Shown here one piece after another: positions 11,344 through 17,893 of a stretch of DNA of 64,000 nt. This DNA comes from PCRC01 sp040384665 (GTDB lineage Bacteria; Pseudomonadota; Gammaproteobacteria; Burkholderiales; Burkholderiaceae_C), in NCBI GenBank assembly GCA_040384665.1, contig JAZKIY010000011.1, positions 124,001 to 188,000 on the forward strand. Reading direction: 5' to 3'. Below the pieces are notes generated by a model. It made no database searches and had not been told where the DNA came from. It saw only the letters and a program-made list of their open reading frames with translations. Every line of letters starts with the position of its first letter. Position 1 is the stretch's first letter. The translations under genes were made by a program, and so were the position numbers.

Positions 11344-12678
11344 ATGACGCGCAAGTACTTTGGCACCGATGGCATCCGCGGCACCGTGGGCCAGGCCCCG
11401 ATCACCCCCGACTTTGTGCTGCGCCTGGCCCACGCCGTGGGCCGGGTGCTGAAACGCACCGAAGACCGCCCGACGGTGCTGATTGGCAAGGACACCCGCA
11501 TTTCCGGCTACATGCTGGAGAGCGCGCTCGAATCCGGCTTCAATTCGGCCGGGGTGGACGTGGTGCTGCTCGGGCCCTTGCCCACGCCCGGCGTGGCCTA
11601 CCTCACCCGCGCGCAGCGGGCCAGCCTGGGGGTGGTCATCAGCGCCAGCCACAACGCCTTTGCCGACAACGGCATCAAGTTCTTCAGCGCCCAGGGCACC
11701 AAGCTGCCCGACGCGTGGGAGCTGGCGGTGGAAGCCGCGCTGGAAGAGCCCCCGGTGTGGGCCGATTCCGCCGCGTTGGGGAAGGCGCGGCGGCTCGACG
11801 ACGCGGCCGGCCGCTACATCGAATTCTGCAAGTCCACCTTCGCGCACGACCTCACCCTCAAGGGCATGACCATCGTGGTCGACGCCGCCCACGGCGCGGC
11901 CTACCAGGTGGCGCCCAAGGTGTTCCATGAACTGGGCGCCGAAGTCATTGCCATTGGCTGTGCGCCCGACGGCCTCAACATCAACCGCGACGTCGGCGCC
12001 ACCCACCCCGAGGCGCTGATCCGCGCCGTCAAGGCCAACCACGCCGACTACGGCATCGCCCTCGACGGCGACGCCGACCGGCTGCAGCTGGTGGACGCCC
12101 ACGGCCGGCTGTTCAATGGCGACGAGGTGCTCTACCTGATGGTCAGCGAGCGGCTGGCGCGCGGTGAGAAAGTGCCCGGCGCGGTGGGCACGCTGATGAC
12201 CAACATGGCAGTGGAACTGGCGCTGAAGCAGCAGGGGGTGGACTTTGTCCGCGCCAAGGTGGGCGACCGCTATGTGCTGGAGGTGCTGGAGTCAAAAGGC
12301 TGGCTGCTCGGCGGTGAAGGCTCGGGCCACCTGCTGGCACTCGACAAACACACCACCGGCGACGGCCTGATCAGCGCGCTGCAGGTGTTGCAGGCCTGTG
12401 TGCACAGCGGCAAAAGCATTGCCCAGCTGTTGAATGGCATCACGCTCTTCCCACAGGTGCTGATCAATGTCAAGCTGAGGCCGGGCCAGACCTGGCAGGC
12501 CAACTCCCGGCTCGACGACACCTTGCGCGCGGTAGAGGCCGAACTGGGCAAGACCGGGCGGGTGCTGATCCGCGCCAGTGGCACCGAACCCCTGCTGCGG
12601 GTGATGGTGGAGGCCACCGATCTGACGCAGGCCAACCGCTGTGCCGAGCGGCTGGCCGAGGTGGTGCGGGCGGGTTGA
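11344..12678 (+). CDS. glmM: Phosphoglucosamine mutase
   Basis: GlmM converts glucosamine-6-phosphate to glucosamine-1-phosphate for UDP-GlcNAc synthesis (cell wall and lipid A). It has 444 residues, the standard length. Phosphoserine 102 lies in ISASHNAFADNG, the metal loop is LDGDADR, the sugar-binding loop GGEGSGH, and the phosphate-binding end is RASGTEPLLRVM. It sits downstream of folP as in E. coli and is probably co-transcribed. Confidence 0.97.
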   Translation: MTRKYFGTDGIRGTVGQAPITPDFVLRLAHAVGRVLKRTEDRPTVLIGKDTRISGYMLESALESGFNSAGVDVVLLGPLPTPGVAYLTRAQRASLGVVISASHNAFADNGIKFFSAQGTKLPDAWELAVEAALEEPPVWADSAALGKARRLDDAAGRYIEFCKSTFAHDLTLKGMTIVVDAAHGAAYQVAPKVFHELGAEVIAIGCAPDGLNINRDVGATHPEALIRAVKANHADYGIALDGDADRLQLVDAHGRLFNGDEVLYLMVSERLARGEKVPGAVGTLMTNMAVELALKQQGVDFVRAKVGDRYVLEVLESKGWLLGGEGSGHLLALDKHTTGDGLISALQVLQACVHSGKSIAQLLNGITLFPQVLINVKLRPGQTWQANSRLDDTLRAVEAELGKTGRVLIRASGTEPLLRVMVEATDLTQANRCAERLAEVVRAG

Positions 12679-12681
12679 GCA

Positions 12682-12724
12682 GTTTTCCCGCAATCGCGTG
12701 AAAACCGCCGGCAAAGGCCGGCAG
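12682..12724 (+). other. Two adjacent hairpins after glmM
   Basis: GTTTTC (12682-12687) pairs with GAAAAC (12700-12705) with three further CGC/GCG pairs inside. It is followed by GCCGGC-AAAG-GCCGGC. There is no T tract, so any terminator role would be Rho-dependent or weak. Confidence 0.35.
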
Positions 12725-12782
12725 ATCGGTTGACCACTGCCGCCGCGCAGGCGTACAAACGAACCATCTTCAGGGAGGTTCC

Positions 12783-13475
12783 ATGCGCACATTCACAACA
12801 GCTTTCAAGGTGCCCGCCGCCGTGGCGGCGGCTGTGCTCGCGCCCATGGCCTGGGCGGCGGGGGATTCTCTGGCCGAGCGCACCCGCCTCGACAACCTGG
12901 AGCTGTACCAGCTCGGCCGCCCGGTGGCGCTGGGCGGCTGGCCAGCGGGTTGGGTCCAGCCGGACCTGGCGCCGAATGGCAGGGAGCCACGTTTGCGGCT
13001 CGGCTCGGTGCGCGTCAAGCCTTCGCTGTTCAGCAGCAACAGCGGCAGCATTTCTGGCGCGGGCCTGTGGCTGGGCAAGGGAGAGACATGGCGGCTGGCG
13101 GTGGGCACACGGCGGCAGCCGGTGCGCAACGGCCTGGGCTTTGCCCCCGACAGCGGCGAGACCTCGCTGGTGACCGCCAGCTACCTGTGGTCCAGCCAGC
13201 AGTCGCTGTCGCTGCAATGGGTGCGCCAGGGCAGCACCGAGCTGGGCCAGCGCACGGTGCATCTGGTGTACGGCACTGCGTTGGCGGGCAACCAGTCGCT
13301 CAAGTTCGGCATTTCGGCCATCAGCGGCTGGGAACCGGTGGGCGGCTCGCAGCAGCGCATGGGCCTGTCGGTGGGGTACGACTGGCCGAGTTATTTTGTG
13401 AAAGTCGCCTACGACCCGCAGGTCAATTTCACCGCCAAAGACCAGGTGCGGGTGTCGCTGGGCACGCGCTTTTAG
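12783..13475 (+). CDS. Secreted or outer-membrane protein of unknown function
   Basis: A 230-residue protein with a clear Sec signal (hydrophobic stretch about 8-22, cleavage after AWA near 25). The mature part has alternating polar and hydrophobic strands (for example SLSLQWVRQG, LKFGISAISG, FVKVAYDPQV) and ends in RVSLGTRF with a terminal Phe, the usual C-terminal signature of outer-membrane barrels. I do not recognise a family. The start is supported by GGGAGG about eight bases upstream. Its stop overlaps the stop of the convergent aquaporin gene by four bases. Confidence 0.65.
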   Translation: MRTFTTAFKVPAAVAAAVLAPMAWAAGDSLAERTRLDNLELYQLGRPVALGGWPAGWVQPDLAPNGREPRLRLGSVRVKPSLFSSNSGSISGAGLWLGKGETWRLAVGTRRQPVRNGLGFAPDSGETSLVTASYLWSSQQSLSLQWVRQGSTELGQRTVHLVYGTALAGNQSLKFGISAISGWEPVGGSQQRMGLSVGYDWPSYFVKVAYDPQVNFTAKDQVRVSLGTRF

Positions 13476-14173
13476 GTCGGCCGAAAGCAGCCGCTCAGGC
13501 GCAGCCCGAGCCAGCCCCCCACCATCTGGGCGACCACAAACCCTGGTGCACTGGCCGGGGCAATGCCGGCAAAGCTGTCGCTCAGCATGCGCCCCAGCAC
13601 CGCAGCCGGGTTGGCAAACGAGGTGCTGGCGGTGAACCAGTAGGCCGCACCGATGTAGCAGGCCACCAAAGCCGATGCCTTGCCGGGCGGCGCGCGCAGG
13701 ATGGTGAAGACCAGCCCCGCAGTGGCCACGACTTCGGCCAGCCATTGCCCCACTCCTTGAAACTGGCCCGCTGCATCCCAGCCGCCGCGCAGCTTCTGGC
13801 TCAGCTGCCAGACCGGCTGATCAAACATCGCGTGCGCCAGCCACGCACCCAGCACCGCGCCGAGCAACTGAGCCGCTATGAAAAGCAGAGCGGTACTCTT
13901 AGGTTTAACTGGGGTGTGCGGCTGTTTTGACCACACAACCAGGGTCACCACCGGGTTGAAGTGCGCACCACTGACCGGGCCCAGTGTTTCGATCAGCACA
14001 TACAGCGCGAACACCGTCACCAGCGTGTTGGCCAGCAGCGCCAGGCCGGTGTTGCCGCCACTCAGGGTCTCGGCCATGATGCCGGAGCCCACCACCGCGC
14101 AGAGCAGGGCCGCGGTGCCCACCAGTTCGGCCAGCAGTTGCTGCCGCAGCGTGGCGGGGGGTGTTGCACTCAT
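13472..14173 (-). CDS. Aquaporin (MIP family), arsenic-cluster type
   Basis: A 233-residue six-helix channel with NPV (73-75, in GAHFNPVVTL) and NPA (188-190, in SFANPAAVLGR). The second motif lacks the arginine that normally follows NPA in the selectivity filter (alanine here, arginine four residues on), so the pore may admit larger neutral solutes. It overlaps the arsC stop by the ATGA pattern, so it is translated with arsRC. In Sinorhizobium meliloti an aquaglyceroporin in an arsR-aqpS-arsC-arsH operon passes arsenite out of the cell; the same role is inferred here. Residues 82-101 are encoded by a diverged repeat copy. Confidence 0.8.
   Translation of the reverse strand: MSATPPATLRQQLLAELVGTAALLCAVVGSGIMAETLSGGNTGLALLANTLVTVFALYVLIETLGPVSGAHFNPVVTLVVWSKQPHTPVKPKSTALLFIAAQLLGAVLGAWLAHAMFDQPVWQLSQKLRGGWDAAGQFQGVGQWLAEVVATAGLVFTILRAPPGKASALVACYIGAAYWFTASTSFANPAAVLGRMLSDSFAGIAPASAPGFVVAQMVGGWLGLRLSGCFRPT
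13871..13928 (-). repeat. Diverged interspersed repeat, copy G (in frame in aquaporin)
   Basis: On the minus strand AGTTAAACCTAAGAGTACCG, then GCTCTGCTTTTCATAGCGG, aligns with copy D (AGTGAAACCTAGCGATTCAG). A hairpin pairs CCGCT with AGCGG. It reads VKPKSTALLFIA in the same frame as VKPSDSAIKNIV of copy D. It is the weakest family member. Confidence 0.45.
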
Positions 14174-14670
14174 GGCTGGGCGAGGTCGCGTGCCTGCTTT
14201 TGCAGCATCAGCTTGTCGACGCTGGCCAAGGGCAGGTTGACCAGCAGTTCCAGCCGGCGGCGGACGGCGTGCAGCGTCTGGCGAAAGGCCTCGAGGCGCT
14301 GGGCGTCGGTGCCAGGGGCTTCCGACGGGTCGGGGTAGCCCCAGTGGGCGGTGGCGGGCTGGCCAGGCCAGTAGGGGCAGGCTTCGCCCGCGGCGTTGTC
14401 GCACACCGTGATGACGAGGTGCATGTGCGGCGCGTCGGGCGCTGCGAACACGTCCCAGTTTTTGCTGGCGAGACCGGTGGTGTCGATGCCGGCATTGGCC
14501 AGCACCTGCAGCGCCATCGGGTTGGGCTGTTGGTTCTCACGCGGGCTGCTGCCAGCCGAATAGGCCTTGAAGCGGCCGCGGCCAATGTGGTTGAGCGTGG
14601 CTTCGGCCAGGATGCTGCGGGCCGAGTTGTGGGTGCAGAGGAAGAGGACGTTGATGGGGTTGTCGTTCAT
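14170..14670 (-). CDS. arsC: Arsenate reductase, low-molecular-weight phosphatase type
   Basis: Reduces arsenate to arsenite. The 166-residue protein has the P-loop CTHNSARS with catalytic Cys12 and Arg18, a redox pair Cys90 and Cys98 in VCDNAAGEAC, and the catalytic aspartate in the DP motif of GYPDPS (114-115). These are the three cysteines expected for relay to thioredoxin or a glutathione system; which one cannot be told. It lies 19 bases after arsR and overlaps the aquaporin start. Confidence 0.92.
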   Translation of the reverse strand: MNDNPINVLFLCTHNSARSILAEATLNHIGRGRFKAYSAGSSPRENQQPNPMALQVLANAGIDTTGLASKNWDVFAAPDAPHMHLVITVCDNAAGEACPYWPGQPATAHWGYPDPSEAPGTDAQRLEAFRQTLHAVRRRLELLVNLPLASVDKLMLQKQARDLAQP

Positions 14671-14689
14671 GGCGGTGGGCGTGGAATGG

Positions 14690-15040
14690 TCAGCAGTCGG
14701 TGCAGGCGAGGGGCGGGGTGAGTTCGCAGGGCTGGCCCTGGCAGCAGTGTTCGGTCAGGTAAGCGAGCAGGGCGTTCATCTGGCCGAAGCGGGCGCGGTA
14801 GATCAGGTGGCGGCCGCGCGGCTCGCTGTCCACCAGCCCGGCGTGGGTCAGCTCTTTCAGATGGAAAGACAAGCCGCTGGGGGCCACGGCCAGGCTGTCG
14901 GCCATCGCGCCGGGTGTCAGGCCGGCCGGTCCGGCGGCCACCAAGGCGCGGAAGGCGCGCAGCCGCTGGCTCTGGGCAAGGGCCTGCAATGCCTTGATGG
15001 CTTCTGCCTCGGTGATGCCAGGTGCGGTTGATGTTTCCAT
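14690..15040 (-). CDS. arsR: ArsR-family arsenite-responsive repressor
   Basis: A 116-residue winged-helix repressor; the recognition helix lies in VAPSGLSFHLKELTHAGLV and the wing in SEPRGRHLIY. The classical E. coli ArsR metal motif in the DNA-binding helix is absent. Instead the C-terminus has Cys99, Cys100, Cys105, Cys113 and Cys116 (EHCCQGQPC, CTDC), resembling the C-terminal As(III) site of Acidithiobacillus ferrooxidans ArsR. It is first in the minus-strand operon arsR-arsC-aquaporin and divergent from arsH, with a small inverted repeat in the 44-bp gap. Confidence 0.93.
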   Translation of the reverse strand: METSTAPGITEAEAIKALQALAQSQRLRAFRALVAAGPAGLTPGAMADSLAVAPSGLSFHLKELTHAGLVDSEPRGRHLIYRARFGQMNALLAYLTEHCCQGQPCELTPPLACTDC

Positions 15041-15042
15041 AT

Positions 15043-15058
15043 TTCAATTATATTTGAA
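15043..15058. promoter_or_regulatory. Candidate ArsR operator
   Basis: TTCAA (15043-15047) and TTGAA (15054-15058) form an inverted repeat in an AT-rich 44-bp gap between the divergent arsR and arsH starts. A further TTGAAA occurs at 15063-15068. The position would let one dimer control both directions. Confidence 0.55.
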
Positions 15059-15084
15059 GCATTGAAACGAACAATGAAGATCCT

Positions 15085-15810
15085 GTGACACACCCAACTG
15101 CCGCCGGCCTGCCGAATGTGGACGCCGCGCTTTTTCACCCGCCCACGCCCGAAGCGCTGTTCCCGCCCACGCCGTCGCGCCACCCGCCGCGCATCCTGCT
15201 GTTGTACGGTTCGCTGCGCGAGCGTTCCTACAGCCGTTTGCTGGCCGAAGAAGCGGCCCGGCTGCTGCAGGCGCTGGGGGCCGAGACCCGCACCTTTGAC
15301 CCACGCGACCTGCCATTGCCCGACGGCGCGCCCGAGTCCCACGCAGCAGTCCAGGAACTGCGGCAACTCGCCGCCTGGAGCGAGGGCATGGTCTGGTGTT
15401 CGCCAGAGCGTCACGGGGCGATGACCGGCATCTTGAAAGCGCAGATCGACTGGATCCCGCTGGCCGACGGTGCGGTGCGCCCCACACAGGGCAAGACGCT
15501 GGCGCTGATGCAGGTGTCGGGCGGCTCGCAGTCCTTCAACGCGGTGAACCAGATGCGGGTGCTGGGCCGCTGGATGCGCATGCTGACCATCCCCAACCAG
15601 TCGTCGGTGGCGAAAGCGTTTGCCGAATTCGACGAAGCCGGACGCATGAAGCCTTCGGCCTACTACGACCGGGTGGTGGACGTGGTGGAAGAACTGGTGA
15701 AGTTCACCCTGCTGACGCGCGACGCGTCGCCTTGCCTGGTGGACCGCTACAGCGAGCGCAAGGAAAGCGCGGCCGCCTTGTCGCAACGCGTCAACCAGCG
15801 CAGCATTTAA
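15085..15810 (+). CDS. arsH: ArsH, NADPH-dependent FMN reductase of arsenic resistance
   Basis: ArsH is a flavodoxin-fold FMN enzyme that oxidises trivalent organoarsenicals. The 241-residue product has the flavin phosphate loop GSLRERSYSRLL and the conserved SPERHGAMTGILKAQIDWIP segment, plus the typical N-terminal extension (NVDAALF). The start is GTG 15085, preceded by the purine-rich GAAGA. It is divergent from arsRC-aquaporin and probably shares the ArsR operator. Confidence 0.93.
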   Translation: MTHPTAAGLPNVDAALFHPPTPEALFPPTPSRHPPRILLLYGSLRERSYSRLLAEEAARLLQALGAETRTFDPRDLPLPDGAPESHAAVQELRQLAAWSEGMVWCSPERHGAMTGILKAQIDWIPLADGAVRPTQGKTLALMQVSGGSQSFNAVNQMRVLGRWMRMLTIPNQSSVAKAFAEFDEAGRMKPSAYYDRVVDVVEELVKFTLLTRDASPCLVDRYSERKESAAALSQRVNQRSI

Positions 15811-15855
15811 GGCCGCAGGGGCTTGCCGGGTCTCTGGGCGCCGTTTTGGGGGTGG

Positions 15856-15926
15856 TTTTCAAGCCTGATTGGCCTTGAGCCCTAGTGAATCCTTGTTTGG
15901 TTGCTATTTATTAAATAGCGATAAAA
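15856..15926 (+). repeat. Interspersed AT-rich repeat, copy C (intergenic)
   Basis: Contains GGCCTTGAGCCCTAGTGAAT and a strong hairpin GCTATTT-ATT-AAATAGC (15903-15919). It lies between arsH and the Pho box of the next operon and may act as the arsH 3' hairpin. Confidence 0.75.
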
Positions 15927-15944
15927 CGCCGCATGCGCGCTGCA

Positions 15945-15984
15945 CTGTCATGCAATTGCCACACAACTGCCACAACTCGGTCAT
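15945..15984 (+). promoter_or_regulatory. Four-unit candidate Pho box upstream of the OlsB-like gene
   Basis: CTGTCAT (15945), TTGCCAC (15956), CTGCCAC (15967) and CGGTCAT (15978) lie exactly 11 bp apart. That matches the PhoB half-site CTGTCAT and its 7+4 spacing. It ends 61 bp before the start codon, a normal activator position. Confidence 0.75.
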
Positions 15985-16045
15985 CACCGGCGTCCAACAT
16001 GGAGGCACCTAAAGCACAACGCCGTTCCTGTTGAAGGAGAAGAAG

Positions 16046-16888
16046 ATGAAAGAACTGCCGAACCCCACCTTCCCCCTGTCACCGGCAGCCCACGCGCTGC
16101 CAAGGGGGTCACTTCACCGGCCTGACCATTCTGGCGTTCAAGCAGTCGTACCGGGCGGGCGCGGCGGTATTCAGGTTTCGTGGGCGCAACACCTCGATGA
16201 AGTCCGCCAAGCCCAGCGTCTGAGGTACAGCATTTTCGCGGGCGAGATGGGCGCGCGGCTCAACACGCCGCTGCCCGGCCACGATGTGGATTTGTTCGAC
16301 GACTTCTGCGAACACCTGCTGGTGCGCGACGAAGCCACGCAAGAGGTGGTGGGCACCTACCGCGTGCTGACCCCCGCCCAGGCCAAACGCATTGGCAGCA
16401 CCTACAGCGACACCGAGTTTGATTTGACCCGACTGCGTGGCCTGCGCTCGCGCATGGTCGAGCTGGGCCGCAGCTGTGTGCATACCGACCACCGCCATGG
16501 CGGCGTGATCATGGCGCTGTGGGGTGCGCTGGCCGGCTTCATGGTGCGCAACCAACTGGACACCATGATTGGCTGCGCCAGCATCCCGATGCTGCACAAC
16601 GGTGTGGTCAGTGGCGACGCGGCCGCCAGCATCTGGCACCAGGTGCGCCAGACCCACCTGGCGCCGATCGAGCACCACGTGATGCCCCGTCTCCCGCTCC
16701 CGGTGGACCGGCTCGATGGCAGCTTGCCGGTAGAGCCACCGGCCCTGATCAAGGGCTACCTGCGGCTTGGCGCCAAGGTGCTTGGCCCACCGGCCTGGGA
16801 CCCCGACTTCAACTCCGCCGATTTGCCGATGCTGATGCGGATTGCCGATCTGCCGCTGCGCTACCGAAAGCACTTTCTGGGGGCCTGA
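16046..16888 (+). CDS. OlsB-like GNAT acyltransferase (ornithine-lipid type)
   Basis: A 280-residue acyltransferase resembling OlsB/hemolysin-type GNAT proteins: QRLRYSIFAGEMG, the acidic DVDLFDDFCEHLLVRD, VVGTYRVL, and ELGRSCVHTDHR followed by the small-residue region are the family landmarks. OlsB makes lyso-ornithine lipid from ornithine and acyl-ACP; no OlsA is in the window. The ATG is chosen because AAGGAGA lies just upstream; a TTG at 16031 would place that site inside the gene. A four-unit Pho box upstream suggests phosphate-starvation induction, as for ornithine lipids elsewhere. The stop overlaps the next start (TGATG). Confidence 0.75.
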   Translation: MKELPNPTFPLSPAAHALPRGSLHRPDHSGVQAVVPGGRGGIQVSWAQHLDEVRQAQRLRYSIFAGEMGARLNTPLPGHDVDLFDDFCEHLLVRDEATQEVVGTYRVLTPAQAKRIGSTYSDTEFDLTRLRGLRSRMVELGRSCVHTDHRHGGVIMALWGALAGFMVRNQLDTMIGCASIPMLHNGVVSGDAAASIWHQVRQTHLAPIEHHVMPRLPLPVDRLDGSLPVEPPALIKGYLRLGAKVLGPPAWDPDFNSADLPMLMRIADLPLRYRKHFLGA

Positions 16889-17817
16889 TGCGGACCGCAT
16901 TTGACAGCGCCAACCCCCTGGCAGACGGGCGCGGCGCCGTCTGGTCCGGCCTGTTGCCAAGCGACGGCAGCACCGACACCGACAACGGCCATGACAGCGA
17001 AGGCGATGGCCTGCGCTACCGTGCCATCTTTATCTCTGACCTGCACCTCGGCACCCCTGGCTGCCAGGCTGCGGCGCTGCTGGACTTTCTGAAAACCCAC
17101 CCGAGCGATTACCTCTACCTCGTGGGCGACATCATCGACGGCTGGCAACTGCGCCGCAAATGGTACTGGCCACAGCTGCACAACGACGTGGTGCAAAAGC
17201 TGCTGCGACGCGCCCGCAAAGGCTGCCAGATCGTCTACGTGCCCGGTAACCACGACGAGTTTGCGCGTGGCTTCATTGGCCACAGTTTTGGCGGCATCGA
17301 GGTGGTGCAGGAGACGGTGCACACCACCGCCGACGGCCGCCGCCTGTGGGTGGTGCACGGGGACTATTTCGACGGCGTGGTCCAGTGCGCCAAGTGGCTG
17401 GCCTACCTCGGCGACAACCTGTACGAGTTCACGCTGCGCATGAACCGGCACTTGAACAGCCTGCGCGCGCGGCTGGGGCTGCCCTATTGGTCGCTTTCGG
17501 CCTACCTCAAGCACAAGGTCAAGCTGGCGCTGAACTACGTGATGGATTTCGAGGTGGCGGTGGCGCACGAGGCGCGCAAGCTCGGCCACCACGGCGTGGT
17601 GTGTGGCCACATCCACCGCGCCGAGATGCGCACCATCGACGGCACGCTTTACTGCAACGACGGCGACTGGGTGGAAAGCCGCACCGCGCTGGTGGAGCAT
17701 TTCGACGGCCGGCTGGAACTGGTCCACTGGCAGGCCGACCCGTCGTCGCTGGAATACCGCCAGCAGGCGGCGGACAGTGCCGCGCCGGCGGGCCGTGCGG
17801 CGGAGGTCACAGCCTAG
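16888..17817 (+). CDS. Metallophosphoesterase, LpxH-like UDP-2,3-diacylglucosamine diphosphatase
   Basis: A 309-residue calcineurin-like phosphoesterase: FISDLHLGTPG (metal), LVGDIIDGW, PGNHDEF, VVHGDYFD and CGHIHRAE are the metal and phosphate motifs in order. It resembles the LpxH2-type proteins, which in some bacteria hydrolyse UDP-diacylglucosamine in lipid A synthesis; whether this copy does so, or acts on another phospholipid, is open. An unusual 45-residue acidic and polar N-terminal extension precedes the fold. Its start overlaps the OlsB-like stop, so both should be PhoB-controlled. Confidence 0.8.
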   Translation: MRTAFDSANPLADGRGAVWSGLLPSDGSTDTDNGHDSEGDGLRYRAIFISDLHLGTPGCQAAALLDFLKTHPSDYLYLVGDIIDGWQLRRKWYWPQLHNDVVQKLLRRARKGCQIVYVPGNHDEFARGFIGHSFGGIEVVQETVHTTADGRRLWVVHGDYFDGVVQCAKWLAYLGDNLYEFTLRMNRHLNSLRARLGLPYWSLSAYLKHKVKLALNYVMDFEVAVAHEARKLGHHGVVCGHIHRAEMRTIDGTLYCNDGDWVESRTALVEHFDGRLELVHWQADPSSLEYRQQAADSAAPAGRAAEVTA

Positions 17818-17835
17818 TTTGCGGGTATCCGGGGT

Positions 17836-17864
17836 TTGTCACACGCTTGTCATCGAAATTTCAT
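17836..17864 (+). promoter_or_regulatory. Candidate Pho box upstream of ppk1
   Basis: TTGTCAC (17836-17842) and TTGTCAT (17847-17853) are 11 bp apart. A weaker third unit ATTTCAT follows at 17858-17864. It ends 29 bp before the ppk1 ATG. Confidence 0.75.
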
Positions 17865-17893
17865 AGCATGTAACAAACGTTCTTTTGATTCCG

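Noticed and set aside
16031..16045. TTG start for the OlsB-like protein
   Set aside because: The ribosome binding site AAGGAGA would lie inside the coding sequence; ATG 16046 has it at the right distance.
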